Shown here piece by piece: positions 61,132 to 61,256 of a stretch of 61,256 nt of DNA (positions are counted from its first letter, which is position 1; each line of letters starts with the position of its first letter). The stretch comes from JAEXOD01 sp937930275 (GTDB lineage: Bacteria; Bacteroidota; Ignavibacteria; Ignavibacteriales; Melioribacteraceae): contig DAIMZL010000007.1 of the NCBI GenBank assembly GCA_036733965.1, positions 1 to 61,256 of the forward strand. Direction: 5' to 3'. The notes beneath the pieces are model-generated. The model made no database searches. It was not told the DNA's origin and saw nothing but the letters and a program-made list of their open reading frames with translations. The position numbers were made by a program, and so were the translations under genes.

Positions 61132-61256
61132 ATGAATTACGAATTTGAAGAGATTCTCGAAACTATCAAAATGACCGAAATTGAGCATTTTGATATTAGA
61201 ACAGTTACTTTGGGTATTAGTTTGCGCGATTGTGCAGATAGAAACTTAGAAGTTAC
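61132..61256 (+). CDS. UPF0210 (DUF711) family protein, 5' part only
   Basis: The first 41 codons are visible before the window ends. MNYEFEEILETIKMTEIEHF then DIRTVTLGISLRDCADRNLE matches the N-terminus of UPF0210 proteins (E-T-I-x-M ... D-I-R-T-V-T-x-G-I-S-L-x-D-C). The start at 61132 lies 25 bp after the ACT gene stop. Full-length members have about 450 residues. Function of the family is not established. Confidence 0.82.
   Translation, partial: MNYEFEEILETIKMTEIEHFDIRTVTLGISLRDCADRNLEV

Overview
The window is an AT-rich chromosomal segment from a bacterium that is most likely a member of the Ignavibacteria (Ignavibacteriota, in the Bacteroidota/Chlorobiota group). The main clue is at least five secreted proteins ending in the type IX secretion (T9SS) sorting domain with the NYPNPFNP-type motif seen in that lineage. 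A PorV/PorQ-type outer-membrane protein, a TonB-dependent receptor with a CarboxypepD_reg-like N-terminus, a DUF4837 lipoprotein and a DUF2723 membrane protein agree with this. I saw no tRNA, rRNA, CRISPR array, insertion sequence or prophage gene. Two runs of exactly 100 N (43994-44093 and 57700-57799) are scaffold gaps of unknown true size, and each breaks a gene.

1-30830 looks like a beta-glucan utilisation region. The minus strand (8393 to 1) carries, in transcription order, a FucP-type MFS sugar importer, a ROK sugar kinase, an ExoI-like GH3 glucosidase, a lipoprotein glycosidase, a GH5 enzyme and a second GH3 with a PA14 insert (cut by the window edge). Divergent from it (8655-12909) is a sensory triad: a membrane-anchored ABC-type sugar-binding protein with no ABC transporter beside it, a histidine kinase with an atypical H-box, and a sigma-54 response regulator. 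After a 0.58 kb regulatory gap come an SSS symporter, a surface protein with duplicated carbohydrate-binding-like modules plus a CBM9-like domain, a TonB-dependent receptor, a 1033-residue Asp-rich secreted partner, and a PorV-like protein. Beyond a strong terminator is a GH16 lichenase whose catalytic domain is circularly permuted as in Fibrobacter succinogenes beta-glucanase, with a malectin-like domain and a T9SS tail. Two further T9SS cargo proteins follow (cleaved-adhesin type and CotH type). A coherent reading is: sensing of glucan oligosaccharides, induction of surface binding and cleavage, TonB-driven uptake, periplasmic hydrolysis by GH3/GH5, symport, and phosphorylation by the ROK kinase.

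30822-42634 is housekeeping: an IscX-like gene, an AddB-like nuclease, then the compact run greA-ribD-ribE-tilS-hpt-ftsH-polyprenol kinase-like gene, mostly with overlapping ends, and a DUF4837 lipoprotein, closed by a bidirectional terminator.

42638-61256 holds two paralogous T9SS cargo genes (one broken by a gap), a DUF2723 membrane protein, glnE, and divergently secA, glnB (PII) and a TPR lipoprotein with an AlbA_2/winged-helix gene. A minus-strand cluster follows (rlmN, gdx/sugE, a TrmH-family methyltransferase). Last is a plus-strand run: acyl-CoA dehydrogenase (broken by a gap), DUF2442, a YidD-like secreted protein, two related TPR/membrane proteins, an ACT protein and the start of a UPF0210 protein.
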